64,000 nucleotides of DNA from Mucilaginibacter inviolabilis. Its GTDB lineage: Bacteria > Bacteroidota > Bacteroidia > Sphingobacteriales > Sphingobacteriaceae. Each line of letters opens with the position of its first letter. Within the stretch, counting starts at the first letter, position 1. The stretch lies in NCBI RefSeq assembly GCF_011089895.1, contig NZ_JAANAT010000002.1:558001-622000 (forward strand), read 5' to 3'. The notes beneath the pieces were generated by a model. It was not told the origin of the DNA, made no database searches, and saw nothing but the letters and a program-made list of their open reading frames with translations. The translations under genes and the position numbers were made by a program. This document shows positions 35,422 through 43,902 of this stretch, piece by piece.

Positions 35422-36816
35422 ATGAAACATCCCGTATTAACTATCCCAAAGATCAGCCTGCTTACAGGCATGCTTCTTTGTTTTTTGCTGCCGGAACGAA
35501 CCGCCGCACAGCAAGGGAAGCCTTACCTCGATTCCCTGCTCCGGACGGCTACGGCCAATTATCCCCTGATCAAAGCCAAAAGGCTGCAAACACAGGCCCT
35601 GCAATCCGCGGTAAAGTATAAGCAGAACGGTCTGATCCCTTCGCTGAATGCCTCTTACCAGGTAGATTATGCGACCGCTAATAACATTACAGGTATGATT
35701 TATCCGCAGTATATCACACCGATCAGCGGCCCACCCAGTAAGGGCAATAATTACAGTGGCGTGCCGGGAAGTGCGGCAGCGCTCAACCTGCAATGGGAAC
35801 CTATTACGTTCGGACAGCGGGGCGCTGAAATTGATCTGGCTAAAGGCCGCTTGCAATATGGGCAGGCGGATGAGAACCTTACCTTATTTCAGCATCAGAT
35901 CTATGTAATCAGTGCCTGGTTAAATTATTTGCTGGTCAGCGATCTGATTAAGGTTTATCATTCGAATATCGAGAAATCGGCTTTTAACTTAAAACAGGCA
36001 CAAACCTTAGTGGTCAGTGGTTTAAGGCCGGGAACAGATTCTTCCTCTTTTCATTCGGAATATACCAGGGCAGAAATGCAGCTGATCGCTTTTGAAAGGC
36101 AACGGGATTCCACGCTGATCGCTTTAAAAGAACTGGTCGGCGGTAAATTACCGCCTGGCCTGCCAGCGGATTCTTCGCTCTTCAGCCATCTTCCGGCCAT
36201 TGCTTTGGCGGATACTTCAACAACCGATCACCCGGAGGTGCTATTGGAAAAGGCTAATGTCGGCGCAAATGAGCTGGCTTTAAAATCCTTAAAGAAAAGC
36301 ATACTGCCTCGTTTGACTTTGTGGAGCACCGGTTATGGCCGGGGTTCGGGTATAGGTGCTGATGGTTCAGTTAATTCCAGTGACGGCTGGCGCTTTCAGC
36401 GGTATAATTACGGCGTGGGTGCACAGATTGCTTTTCCTATACTGGAAGTTTTTCGGCAGAAACCTTTATGGAAACAACAGGAATTGATTACCGCATCCAG
36501 CCGGGAACAGCTGGCACAAACCGAGCTGCACCTGAACACGCAAAAGGAGATCGCAGCATCCAATTTTCAGAAGGCATTGCAGTCCGCCAGGCTGGCCCCG
36601 CAGCAATTTCATTCAGCCGAATATTCCTACAAAGCCATCCAGTCGAGGTATAAATCAGGATTGATTAATTATTACGACGTGATCCAGGCGCAGCAGCTTT
36701 TATTTCAGTCTGCGGCTACCGTTAAGATCGCTTATTTCGGTGCCTGGCGCGCTTTATTAAACGAGGCTGCTTATAGCGGCAATCTCAACCTGTTTTTAAA
36801 TCAATACGGCAAATGA
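35422..36816 (+). CDS. TolC-family outer-membrane efflux protein
   Basis: This is a 464-residue protein with a signal peptide (ISLLTGMLLCFLLPERTAAQ). It has the two-repeat TolC plan of long helices and beta strands (ANYPLIKAKRLQTQALQSAV, then later QYKSGLINYYDVIQAQQLLF). It forms the outer-membrane channel for the RND pump encoded next, whose start overlaps its stop by 4 bases (ATGA). It is the first gene of the efflux operon after the ChrB-AraC regulator. Confidence 0.9.
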   Translation: MKHPVLTIPKISLLTGMLLCFLLPERTAAQQGKPYLDSLLRTATANYPLIKAKRLQTQALQSAVKYKQNGLIPSLNASYQVDYATANNITGMIYPQYITPISGPPSKGNNYSGVPGSAAALNLQWEPITFGQRGAEIDLAKGRLQYGQADENLTLFQHQIYVISAWLNYLLVSDLIKVYHSNIEKSAFNLKQAQTLVVSGLRPGTDSSSFHSEYTRAEMQLIAFERQRDSTLIALKELVGGKLPPGLPADSSLFSHLPAIALADTSTTDHPEVLLEKANVGANELALKSLKKSILPRLTLWSTGYGRGSGIGADGSVNSSDGWRFQRYNYGVGAQIAFPILEVFRQKPLWKQQELITASSREQLAQTELHLNTQKEIAASNFQKALQSARLAPQQFHSAEYSYKAIQSRYKSGLINYYDVIQAQQLLFQSAATVKIAYFGAWRALLNEAAYSGNLNLFLNQYGK

Positions 36817-39800
36817 ACATTATCCAGTTTCTATATAGCTCCCTGAGAAAGCCGGTCACGATCATCGTGGCCGTTATCGCCATTGTTTTCTTTTCGGTCG
36901 TTTCCATTAAAACGATGCCGATAGACATTTTTCCAAAGCTGGGTACACCAACTATTTACGTTGCCCAAACCTATGGCGGTTTATCAGCCGAACAGATCGA
37001 AGGTTTTGTGACCTCTTATTATGAATACCATTTCCTTTATGTAACCGGCATTAAATCCGTGGAAAGCAAAACCATACAGGGCGTTACTTTATTAAAGCTC
37101 AATTTCTATGAAGGCACCGATATGGGTCAAGCTACCGGTGAGGTGGTGTCAATGGTGAACCGGGCGCGGGCCTTTATGCCCCCGGGAACCGTGTCGCCCT
37201 TTGTTACCCGTTTTGATGGTGGCAGTGTAGCTGTGGGCCAGTTGGTATTCAGCAGTCCAACCCGGTCACTGGCCGAAGTATCTGATTTGGCCCTGTTTAA
37301 GGTTAGGCCCATGTTTTCCACGCTGCCGGGGGTTTCCGCACCGCCACCTTTCGGCGGTAACCAGCGCTCCGTATTGATCAAAGCTGATCCCAATAAATTA
37401 CGCAGTTACGGTATCAGTCCCGAAGAATTGGTCACTGCCATCGCCAAAGGAAATCCCATCCTCCCGGCGGGTAACCTGCGGGTCGGTGATCAGCTATTGA
37501 TCGCGCCGCAAAATACCGTCGTGGATAATATCCAAGATCTGGGCAATATCCCCGTAAAAACCGGCAGCGGCCCTGCTGTTTACGTTCATGACCTGGCACA
37601 GGTAGATAACGGCGGGGATGTGACCACCGGTTATGCGCTGATCAATGGCAAGCGTTCAGTTTATATCCCGGTAACTAAAAGGGCGGATGCCTCGACCTGG
37701 GATGTGGTTCAAAAGGTGAAAGCTGCCTTGCCTGACATGCAGGCCGCTATACCACCGGATATTAAAGTGAGCTATGAGTTTGACCAGTCGGGCTACGTGA
37801 TCAATTCGCTCAAAAGTCTGATGACCGAAGGTATTTTAGGGGCTTTGCTGACTGGCTTAATGGTGCTGCTGTTCCTGCGGGACTGGCGTGGCTCACTGAT
37901 CGTGGTGCTAACCATACCGCTGGCCCTGCTTTCGGCGTTGATCTGTTTAAAGCTTTTCGGGCAAACGATCAATATCATGACCTTGGGTGGTTTAGCTTTG
38001 GCTATCGGCATCCTGGTGGACGAGGCCACAGTTACTATCGAAAACATCCATCATCACCAGGAAAAAGGCGAGCTGAAAGGTCGCGCCATATTGGAAGCTT
38101 GTAAAGAGATCGCTTTGCCCAAACTATTGATCCTGTTGTGTATTCTTGCTGTATTTTTCCCGGCTTTCTTTATGTCGGGCATCCCCAAGGCAATGTTCCT
38201 GCCGCTTTCCTTATCGGTTGGCTTTGCAATGATCGCGTCTTTCCTGTTATCGCAGTCCTTTGTACCTGTAATTGCCAACTGGCTGTTTAAAGATAAACTG
38301 GCCGAAAACGTGGGAGAGGGTAAACGCATGACCCGTTTTAAAGAAAGGCATGAAAAGCTGATCCACCGCCTGTCGCCGACCCGGAATATTTTGATACCTG
38401 TTTATATCCTACTTACCATCGCCTTAGCTGGATTGTTATTCTTTACGGTCGGTAAAGAATTGTTTCCCAAAGTGGATGCCGGGCAGTTCCAGGTCAGATT
38501 AAGGTTAAAGGAAGGCACGCGCATTGAGCGGACAGAACAAAGTACCAAACAATTGTTGCACCTGATCGACAGTATTTCCGGGGGCAACAAGATCGCCATA
38601 TCCTCCGCTTATGTAGGCCTGCTGCCATCCAGCTACCCGGTCAGCGCCATTCATTTATGGACGAGCGGGCCAGAGGAAGCGGTGCTCAAAGTCAAATTCA
38701 TTTCGGGTGCAGGTATTCATTTGGATGATTTCAAGGAAAGGATACGACAAGCGGTAAACAAACAAATGCCTGGATCACATATTTCCTTTGAACCGGCAGA
38801 CTTGGTGGAACAGGTCATGAGCCAGGGGACAGGAACACCGATACAGGTGCAGGTCTTGGGTAAAAGCCTGGCACAGGATCGTGAGTTTGGAAAGAAGATC
38901 GTTGAACGCCTGAAAACACTGCCCTACCTGCGGGATGTGGCATACAGTGCGCCACAAGGTTACCCTGCCATGAAGATCGAATTTGACCGGGTGAAATTAG
39001 GACAGTTAGGTCTGACCGTGGAAGATGCCGGTAAATCACTGGCAGCGGCGACCTCATCCAGCCGTTTTACGCAGCCCAATTACTGGGTGGATAAAGCAGC
39101 CGGAACAGCTTACCAGGTACAGGTGCAGGTACCCGAGTTAATTATGAATGATCCGGCGCAAGTGGATAATATCCTTTTAAGTTCCGCTGGAGGTAAGCAG
39201 GTATATATGCGGGACGTGGCAACCTGGAAAATGGGTAATACAGAGGGCGAGTTTGACCGGCTGAATCAAAAACGCTTTATCACCATTACCGCCAACCTGC
39301 ATGGCAAGGCCCTTGGTTCAGCCATCAATGCTATTGATAAGATCATAAATGAAACAGGTAAGCTGCCGGAGGGTATGAAGATCCAGCAACCGGGACAGGC
39401 AGAAGTATTTTTACAGACTTTCCAGGAGCTGCAAAACGGCATTTTACTGGCTATCGTGGTGATCTTCCTGCTACTGGCGGTAAACTTTCAGTCGTTCCGT
39501 TTATCACTGGTGATCATTGCGGTTATTCCGGGCATTTTAACAGGCAGCCTGTTGTTGCTTTGGATCTGCGGCAAAACACTGAATATTCAATCCTATATGG
39601 GCTGTATCATGGCGGTTGGTGTGGCGGTGGCCAATGCTATCCTGTTTGTCACCCAGGCAGAAAAACACCGGCGTGAAAAACTAAGCGAGCCCTATTTACA
39701 GGGGATCAAAGACCGGATCAGGCCCATCTTAATGACCAGTTTGGCGATGATCGCCGGGATGATCCCGATGGCTTTGGGCTTGGGAGAAGGTGGCGACCAG

Positions 39801-39977
39801 ACATCCCCTTTGGGAACAGCCGTGATCGGCGGCCTGATCTTTTCTATGTTCTCCAGCCTGATCGTTTTGCCCTTAATTTACCAGTCATCCATCGGGAATC
39901 GCCCTGTACCTGTGATCTCTTTAGATCCGGATGATCCTGCAAGTAAGTATCACCTTTTAACCGAAAATCAATCATGA
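36813..39977 (+). CDS. RND efflux permease (HAE/AcrB-like)
   Basis: This is a 1054-residue inner-membrane pump starting MNIIQFLYSSLRKPVTIIVA, with two sets of porter loops and twelve membrane helices. TM4 reads LALAIGILVDEATVTIENI, with the single Asp-rich motif of drug-type RND pumps. It differs from the DFGxxVDGxxxxVE signature of the metal pump at 26269. The protein ends in VLPLIYQSSIGNR and a short tail. Substrates may be drugs or organic compounds; a link to metal stress is suggested only by the regulator and neighbours. It overlaps both neighbours by 4 bases. Confidence 0.92.
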   Translation: MNIIQFLYSSLRKPVTIIVAVIAIVFFSVVSIKTMPIDIFPKLGTPTIYVAQTYGGLSAEQIEGFVTSYYEYHFLYVTGIKSVESKTIQGVTLLKLNFYEGTDMGQATGEVVSMVNRARAFMPPGTVSPFVTRFDGGSVAVGQLVFSSPTRSLAEVSDLALFKVRPMFSTLPGVSAPPPFGGNQRSVLIKADPNKLRSYGISPEELVTAIAKGNPILPAGNLRVGDQLLIAPQNTVVDNIQDLGNIPVKTGSGPAVYVHDLAQVDNGGDVTTGYALINGKRSVYIPVTKRADASTWDVVQKVKAALPDMQAAIPPDIKVSYEFDQSGYVINSLKSLMTEGILGALLTGLMVLLFLRDWRGSLIVVLTIPLALLSALICLKLFGQTINIMTLGGLALAIGILVDEATVTIENIHHHQEKGELKGRAILEACKEIALPKLLILLCILAVFFPAFFMSGIPKAMFLPLSLSVGFAMIASFLLSQSFVPVIANWLFKDKLAENVGEGKRMTRFKERHEKLIHRLSPTRNILIPVYILLTIALAGLLFFTVGKELFPKVDAGQFQVRLRLKEGTRIERTEQSTKQLLHLIDSISGGNKIAISSAYVGLLPSSYPVSAIHLWTSGPEEAVLKVKFISGAGIHLDDFKERIRQAVNKQMPGSHISFEPADLVEQVMSQGTGTPIQVQVLGKSLAQDREFGKKIVERLKTLPYLRDVAYSAPQGYPAMKIEFDRVKLGQLGLTVEDAGKSLAAATSSSRFTQPNYWVDKAAGTAYQVQVQVPELIMNDPAQVDNILLSSAGGKQVYMRDVATWKMGNTEGEFDRLNQKRFITITANLHGKALGSAINAIDKIINETGKLPEGMKIQQPGQAEVFLQTFQELQNGILLAIVVIFLLLAVNFQSFRLSLVIIAVIPGILTGSLLLLWICGKTLNIQSYMGCIMAVGVAVANAILFVTQAEKHRREKLSEPYLQGIKDRIRPILMTSLAMIAGMIPMALGLGEGGDQTSPLGTAVIGGLIFSMFSSLIVLPLIYQSSIGNRPVPVISLDPDDPASKYHLLTENQS

Positions 39978-41059
39978 AAACTATAAAATATCTATACTAC
40001 ATCCCGGTTTGCCTGTTGGCAGCTTGCGGAAGTAATCAAACGGAAAAAGCCGCGCCGCAGGGCCTGCCAGAGAAACCGGCGGTTAAACTGATCACGCTGA
40101 AACTGGAACCTGTTTCCAATAAACTGAACCTGACCGGCGAAATTATCCCCTTTGACCGTGCCAATATTTACGCGCGTACGCCCGGTTATGTCAAAGAGGT
40201 TAAAGTAGACATCGGCTCGAAAGTAAGCAAAGGGCAGGTTTTATGTATCCTGGATGCACCGGAATTAAAAGCGGCGCAGGCCCAAAGCCAAAGTAACAGC
40301 ATGGGTACAAAGTCTAAATATGAATCCAGCAAATCAACTTACCTGCGTTTATTAAAAGCTGCTCAAACGCCCGGTGCCGTGGCGGATAATGAAATGGAAA
40401 TCGCCCGCAATCAGATGCGGACAGATAGCGCAGTTTACCAGGCTTCCCGTTCGGCAACCCAAGCAACCGGGGCTATACAGGACTACCTGGTCATCCGTTC
40501 CCCCTTTAATGGCGTAGTAACCGCAAGAAATGTTTTTAAGGGAGATTTTGTGGATAATACCGGTAAAACGCTCTTGTTCCGTGTAGAAGATAACTCGTCT
40601 TTAAGAGTGGATGTAGCTGTGCCGGAAGCATATAATTCAACTACCTTAAAGGATAATGAGGCTTCATTTACGGTTTCCGCTAATCCGGGGCAAATCTTTA
40701 AAGCCAAACTTGCCCGGAAATCAGATGCTATTGATCCTCAGACCCGCAGCGAAACGTGGGAGCTTACTTTTCCAAACGCGAACGGCTTACTCAAGCCCGG
40801 CATGTTCGCACAAATCGTATTGCCGGTCAGTCGCCCCAAAGACGGGTTCCTGGTTCCTTTTAAAGCGGTTGTCACGACGCAGGAGCGTAAGTTTGTGATC
40901 AGAGTGGAGAACGGAAAAACCAAATGGGTAGATGTGAAGACAGGGTTTACCGGCAAGGAAAAGACCGAGATCGCGGGTGACCTGAAACCCGGCGACCAAC
41001 TGGTTGCACAGGCGAATGAAGAGCTGAAAGAAGGCACAACTGTTCAGGTAAAACAATAG
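39974..41059 (+). CDS. RND adaptor (membrane fusion lipoprotein)
   Basis: This is a 361-residue protein with a lipobox (YIPVCLLAACGSN, Cys at about 16). The lipoyl halves are YARTPGYVKEVKVDIGSKVS and the region IRSPFNGVVTARNVFKGDFV. A beta-barrel (FRVEDNSSLRVDVAVPE) and a membrane-proximal domain follow (FVIRVENGKTKWVDVKTGFT). It is the periplasmic partner of the preceding pump and TolC-like channel. Its start overlaps the pump stop by 4 bases. Confidence 0.92.
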   Translation: MKTIKYLYYIPVCLLAACGSNQTEKAAPQGLPEKPAVKLITLKLEPVSNKLNLTGEIIPFDRANIYARTPGYVKEVKVDIGSKVSKGQVLCILDAPELKAAQAQSQSNSMGTKSKYESSKSTYLRLLKAAQTPGAVADNEMEIARNQMRTDSAVYQASRSATQATGAIQDYLVIRSPFNGVVTARNVFKGDFVDNTGKTLLFRVEDNSSLRVDVAVPEAYNSTTLKDNEASFTVSANPGQIFKAKLARKSDAIDPQTRSETWELTFPNANGLLKPGMFAQIVLPVSRPKDGFLVPFKAVVTTQERKFVIRVENGKTKWVDVKTGFTGKEKTEIAGDLKPGDQLVAQANEELKEGTTVQVKQ

Positions 41060-41076
41060 ATAAAAAAGTAAAATCT

Positions 41077-41106
41077 GTTCTACTGTATAGTCATTTCCGT
41101 TCTATT
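41077..41106 (+). promoter_or_regulatory. GTTCTA direct repeats upstream of the DUF1259-chr operon
   Basis: GTTCTACT at 41077 and GTTCTATT at 41099 are 22 bases apart and are preceded by AAAAAGTAAA, as in the 35337 site. They lie about 60 bases before the ATG at 41165. Confidence 0.45.
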
Positions 41107-41164
41107 ATCTGGCTTTAAAACTTTGTAAATTTATTTACTGATTAGAAATAACAACATTACCACC

Positions 41165-42157
41165 ATGGAAACCAATAAATTCACCCGCAGACAAGCTTTA
41201 CAGGCAACGGCGGTATTGGGTACAGCTTTGCTGTTACCTATTGATAAAGCGAAAGCAATAACATTGCCTTTAGGTAAAACTCCGCCGATTACAGCCGATG
41301 AAATGGCTGCTATTGACGCTGCCCTGGGCAAAAAAGGCAGCTATAAAGATGCCGAGCAGGTTTATACGACACCACTGCCGAGAAACGACCTGAAAATGAA
41401 AATTAAAGGCGAACCCGTACCGATCCCGTTTGGTTTTGGCGGCTGGGTGTCGTTTAAGAAAACGGTTGACGGCAAATCCGCGATGGTGATGAGCGATACG
41501 GTATTGCAGATGGAAGAGGTTAACCCTTTAATATCTGCTGCACACGCCAATGGTTTGGAGATAGCAGCTATACATAACCACTTCTTTTACGAAGAACCAC
41601 GTATATTTTACATGCACATTCATGGCATGGGAACTGTAGCGGAACTGGCAAAAAAATATGCTGACACCATTAGGGACAGCAAGCTGTTTCCGGCTAATCA
41701 ACCCGCACCGTCTGCTCCGCTGACTGTAACCGGCAAAGAGAATTTTGACATTCCGGCATTGGATGCCATCGTGAAATATACAGGTACGGTGAACGGACCG
41801 ACCTATAAATATACCATCGGGCGGGCCGATCTAAAGGTGATTGCGATGGGCGTGGAAATGACCACGAACATAGGGCTGAACACCTGGGCCTCCTTTGCTG
41901 GTAAACAGGATGATGCCCATATTGCAGGGGACGTAGCCATGCTGCAAAGCGAGGTGAATACTGTGATCAAAACCTTGCGGGCACACAACCTCGAAGTGGT
42001 AGCAGTGCACAATCACATGCTGGGCGATGATCCGCACATGATCTTCCTCCATTATTATGGCAGGGGTAAGGCGACCGATTTGGCACAGGGATTTCGCGCG
42101 GCACTGGATGTTTTAGGCAAGAAACCCGAAAAGTCGATGGGTGGGATGAAGATGTAG
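41165..42157 (+). CDS. DUF1259-domain exported protein (tandem)
   Basis: This is a 330-residue protein with a twin-arginine-like leader (KFTRRQALQATAVLGTALLL). Two copies of a His-containing module follow: EIAAIHNHFFYEEPRIFYMH (about 135-155) and EVVAVHNHMLGDDPHMIFLH (about 277-297). These HNH...H blocks are the hallmark of DUF1259 (LpqO/LppY-like) proteins and suggest metal binding outside the cytoplasm. It heads the operon with the ChrB-domain and chrA genes (29-base gap to the next). Function is unknown, though a metal- or chromate-linked role is plausible. Confidence 0.85.
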   Translation: METNKFTRRQALQATAVLGTALLLPIDKAKAITLPLGKTPPITADEMAAIDAALGKKGSYKDAEQVYTTPLPRNDLKMKIKGEPVPIPFGFGGWVSFKKTVDGKSAMVMSDTVLQMEEVNPLISAAHANGLEIAAIHNHFFYEEPRIFYMHIHGMGTVAELAKKYADTIRDSKLFPANQPAPSAPLTVTGKENFDIPALDAIVKYTGTVNGPTYKYTIGRADLKVIAMGVEMTTNIGLNTWASFAGKQDDAHIAGDVAMLQSEVNTVIKTLRAHNLEVVAVHNHMLGDDPHMIFLHYYGRGKATDLAQGFRAALDVLGKKPEKSMGGMKM

Positions 42158-42186
42158 TAATGAATTAAATCTTAAAACCAATTCTT

Positions 42187-42636
42187 ATGAAATGGATCAC
42201 CCGTGAACGGCCAAAAATTGACCGTATTGCCTGTCCCTGGCTTATTAAAAACTTTGTCGATCCTCGGGCGGAGTTCTTGTTTGTGCCTAAAGATCAGGTG
42301 ATTGAGCAAGGTAAAATACTGAATGCCATACCTTATGATATCGCAGACGTAGAATATACCCACGAGGGCCAACGATGCACCTTTGACTATATCATTAAAA
42401 AGCATGGTCTGAACGATCCGGCGCTTTTGCAGATCGCGGAGATCGTTCGCGGTGCGGATACGGCGCGTTTTGATCTGGCACAACAAGCAGCCGGGCTTTG
42501 GGCCATTTCAGCAGGGCTGTCTTACAACTTTAAAGATGACCATGAACTACTTGCATTCGGATTAATTCTTTATGATGCCCTGTATAGCTGGGCCAAATAT
42601 GTACAGGAGGAAAAACACATATGGCAGAGCAAATAA
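42187..42636 (+). CDS. chrB: Stand-alone ChrB-type chromate resistance protein
   Basis: This 149-residue protein consists only of the ChrB C-terminal domain: MKWITRERPKIDRIACPWLI, CTFDYIIKKHGL, IVRGADTARFD, DDHELLAFGLILYDALYSWA. It is very similar along its length to the first 145 residues of the regulator at 34492 but lacks the AraC part. It overlaps chrA by 16 bases. The family is implicated in chromate resistance or sensing. The shared Cys, His and Asp residues are candidates for metal or redox chemistry. Confidence 0.88.
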   Translation: MKWITRERPKIDRIACPWLIKNFVDPRAEFLFVPKDQVIEQGKILNAIPYDIADVEYTHEGQRCTFDYIIKKHGLNDPALLQIAEIVRGADTARFDLAQQAAGLWAISAGLSYNFKDDHELLAFGLILYDALYSWAKYVQEEKHIWQSK

Positions 42637-43802
42637 TCAAATCCAAACCAGCTTACTCTTTACTGGATATTACGAAATACTTTTTAAAACTTGGCACCTG
42701 GGGTTTTGGCGGGCCGGTAGCTTTGGTCGGCTATATGCAGCGTGACCTGGTGGAGCAAAAAAGCTGGCTGACGGAAGAAGAATACAAAGAGGGCCTGGCG
42801 TTGGCACAACTGGCACCGGGTCCTTTAGCTGCCCAATTAGGTATTTATATCGGCTTTGTTCATTATGGGCTGATCGGTGCGACACTGACAGGACTGGCTT
42901 TTGTTATTCCGTCATTTATTATGGTGGTACTGCTTGGTATGGCTTACCAGCTTTATGGAGGGTTGGCCTGGATGCAGGCGGTTTTTTATGGGGTTGGTGC
43001 TGCCGTTATCGGTATCATCGCGATGAGCGCCTATAAACTGACCGTTAAATCCATCAGTAAGTTTGAGATAGCTGCCATTAAATCCAAGTGGTTGTTGTGG
43101 CTTTTTTATATCGCTGGTATTGTGATTACTGTCATCACTGAAAGAGAAGAAATCCTGCTATTCCTCGGCTGCGGCATCTTGTATATGCTGATCAAAGCGC
43201 CACCGCAATGGATCAAAAAACCTGCGGTCTTGCCTGCCGGTATTCTGATCAGCACCGGATTTTGGAAATATGACGGCAAGGCCTTACAGGAGATCGCCTG
43301 GTTCTTTGCCAAAGCGGGTGCCTTTGTGTTTGGTAGCGGGTTGGCCATCGTTCCTTTCCTGCATGCAGGGGTGGTCAAAGAATTTGGCTGGCTAACGGAA
43401 AATCAATTTGTGGATGCAGTTGCAGTGGCAATGATCACGCCAGGGCCGGTAGTGATTACGGTAGGATTTATTGGTTATTTAGTTGCTGGCTTTCCTGGTG
43501 CATGTGTGGCGGCGTTAGCTACATTTTTACCATGTTATTTATTCACTGTAGCCTTAGCACCATCCTTTAAAAAGATTGCCAAAAATACAAGTATCAAAGC
43601 TTTTGTGGAAGGTATCACCGCAGCCGTAATTGGAGCGCTGGTAGGCTCAGTAATTATCATCGGGTTGCGGTCAATTACGGATATTCCGACGGCAATAATT
43701 GCCATAATTGCTGTGGTAGCACTTATCTATATCAAAAAATTACAGGAACCTTATATTATCGGGTTTGCGGCTATTATCGGTATACTGATTAAAACGCTTT
43801 AA
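42621..43802 (+). CDS. chrA: Chromate transporter ChrA
   Basis: This is a 393-residue protein with two CHR domains. The first has TWGFGGPVALVGYMQRDLVE and LALAQLAPGPLAAQLGIYIG (about 15-80). The second has AFVFGSGLAIVPFLHAGVVK and VAVAMITPGPVVITVGFIGY (about 232-290). There are about ten membrane segments. The GPLAxQ and TPGPVVI motifs are diagnostic of the CHR family, which exports chromate. It is the last gene of the efflux cargo. Confidence 0.93.
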   Translation: MAEQIIKSKPAYSLLDITKYFLKLGTWGFGGPVALVGYMQRDLVEQKSWLTEEEYKEGLALAQLAPGPLAAQLGIYIGFVHYGLIGATLTGLAFVIPSFIMVVLLGMAYQLYGGLAWMQAVFYGVGAAVIGIIAMSAYKLTVKSISKFEIAAIKSKWLLWLFYIAGIVITVITEREEILLFLGCGILYMLIKAPPQWIKKPAVLPAGILISTGFWKYDGKALQEIAWFFAKAGAFVFGSGLAIVPFLHAGVVKEFGWLTENQFVDAVAVAMITPGPVVITVGFIGYLVAGFPGACVAALATFLPCYLFTVALAPSFKKIAKNTSIKAFVEGITAAVIGALVGSVIIIGLRSITDIPTAIIAIIAVVALIYIKKLQEPYIIGFAAIIGILIKTL

Positions 43803-43902
43803 TAAGAAACACCACTATACACAGTTTTTACCTGTAGATCATATATCACATGCCTATGGTATGAAAACTTCGTTTTATGTTCCACTTTAGTTGAGTGAGC
43901 AT

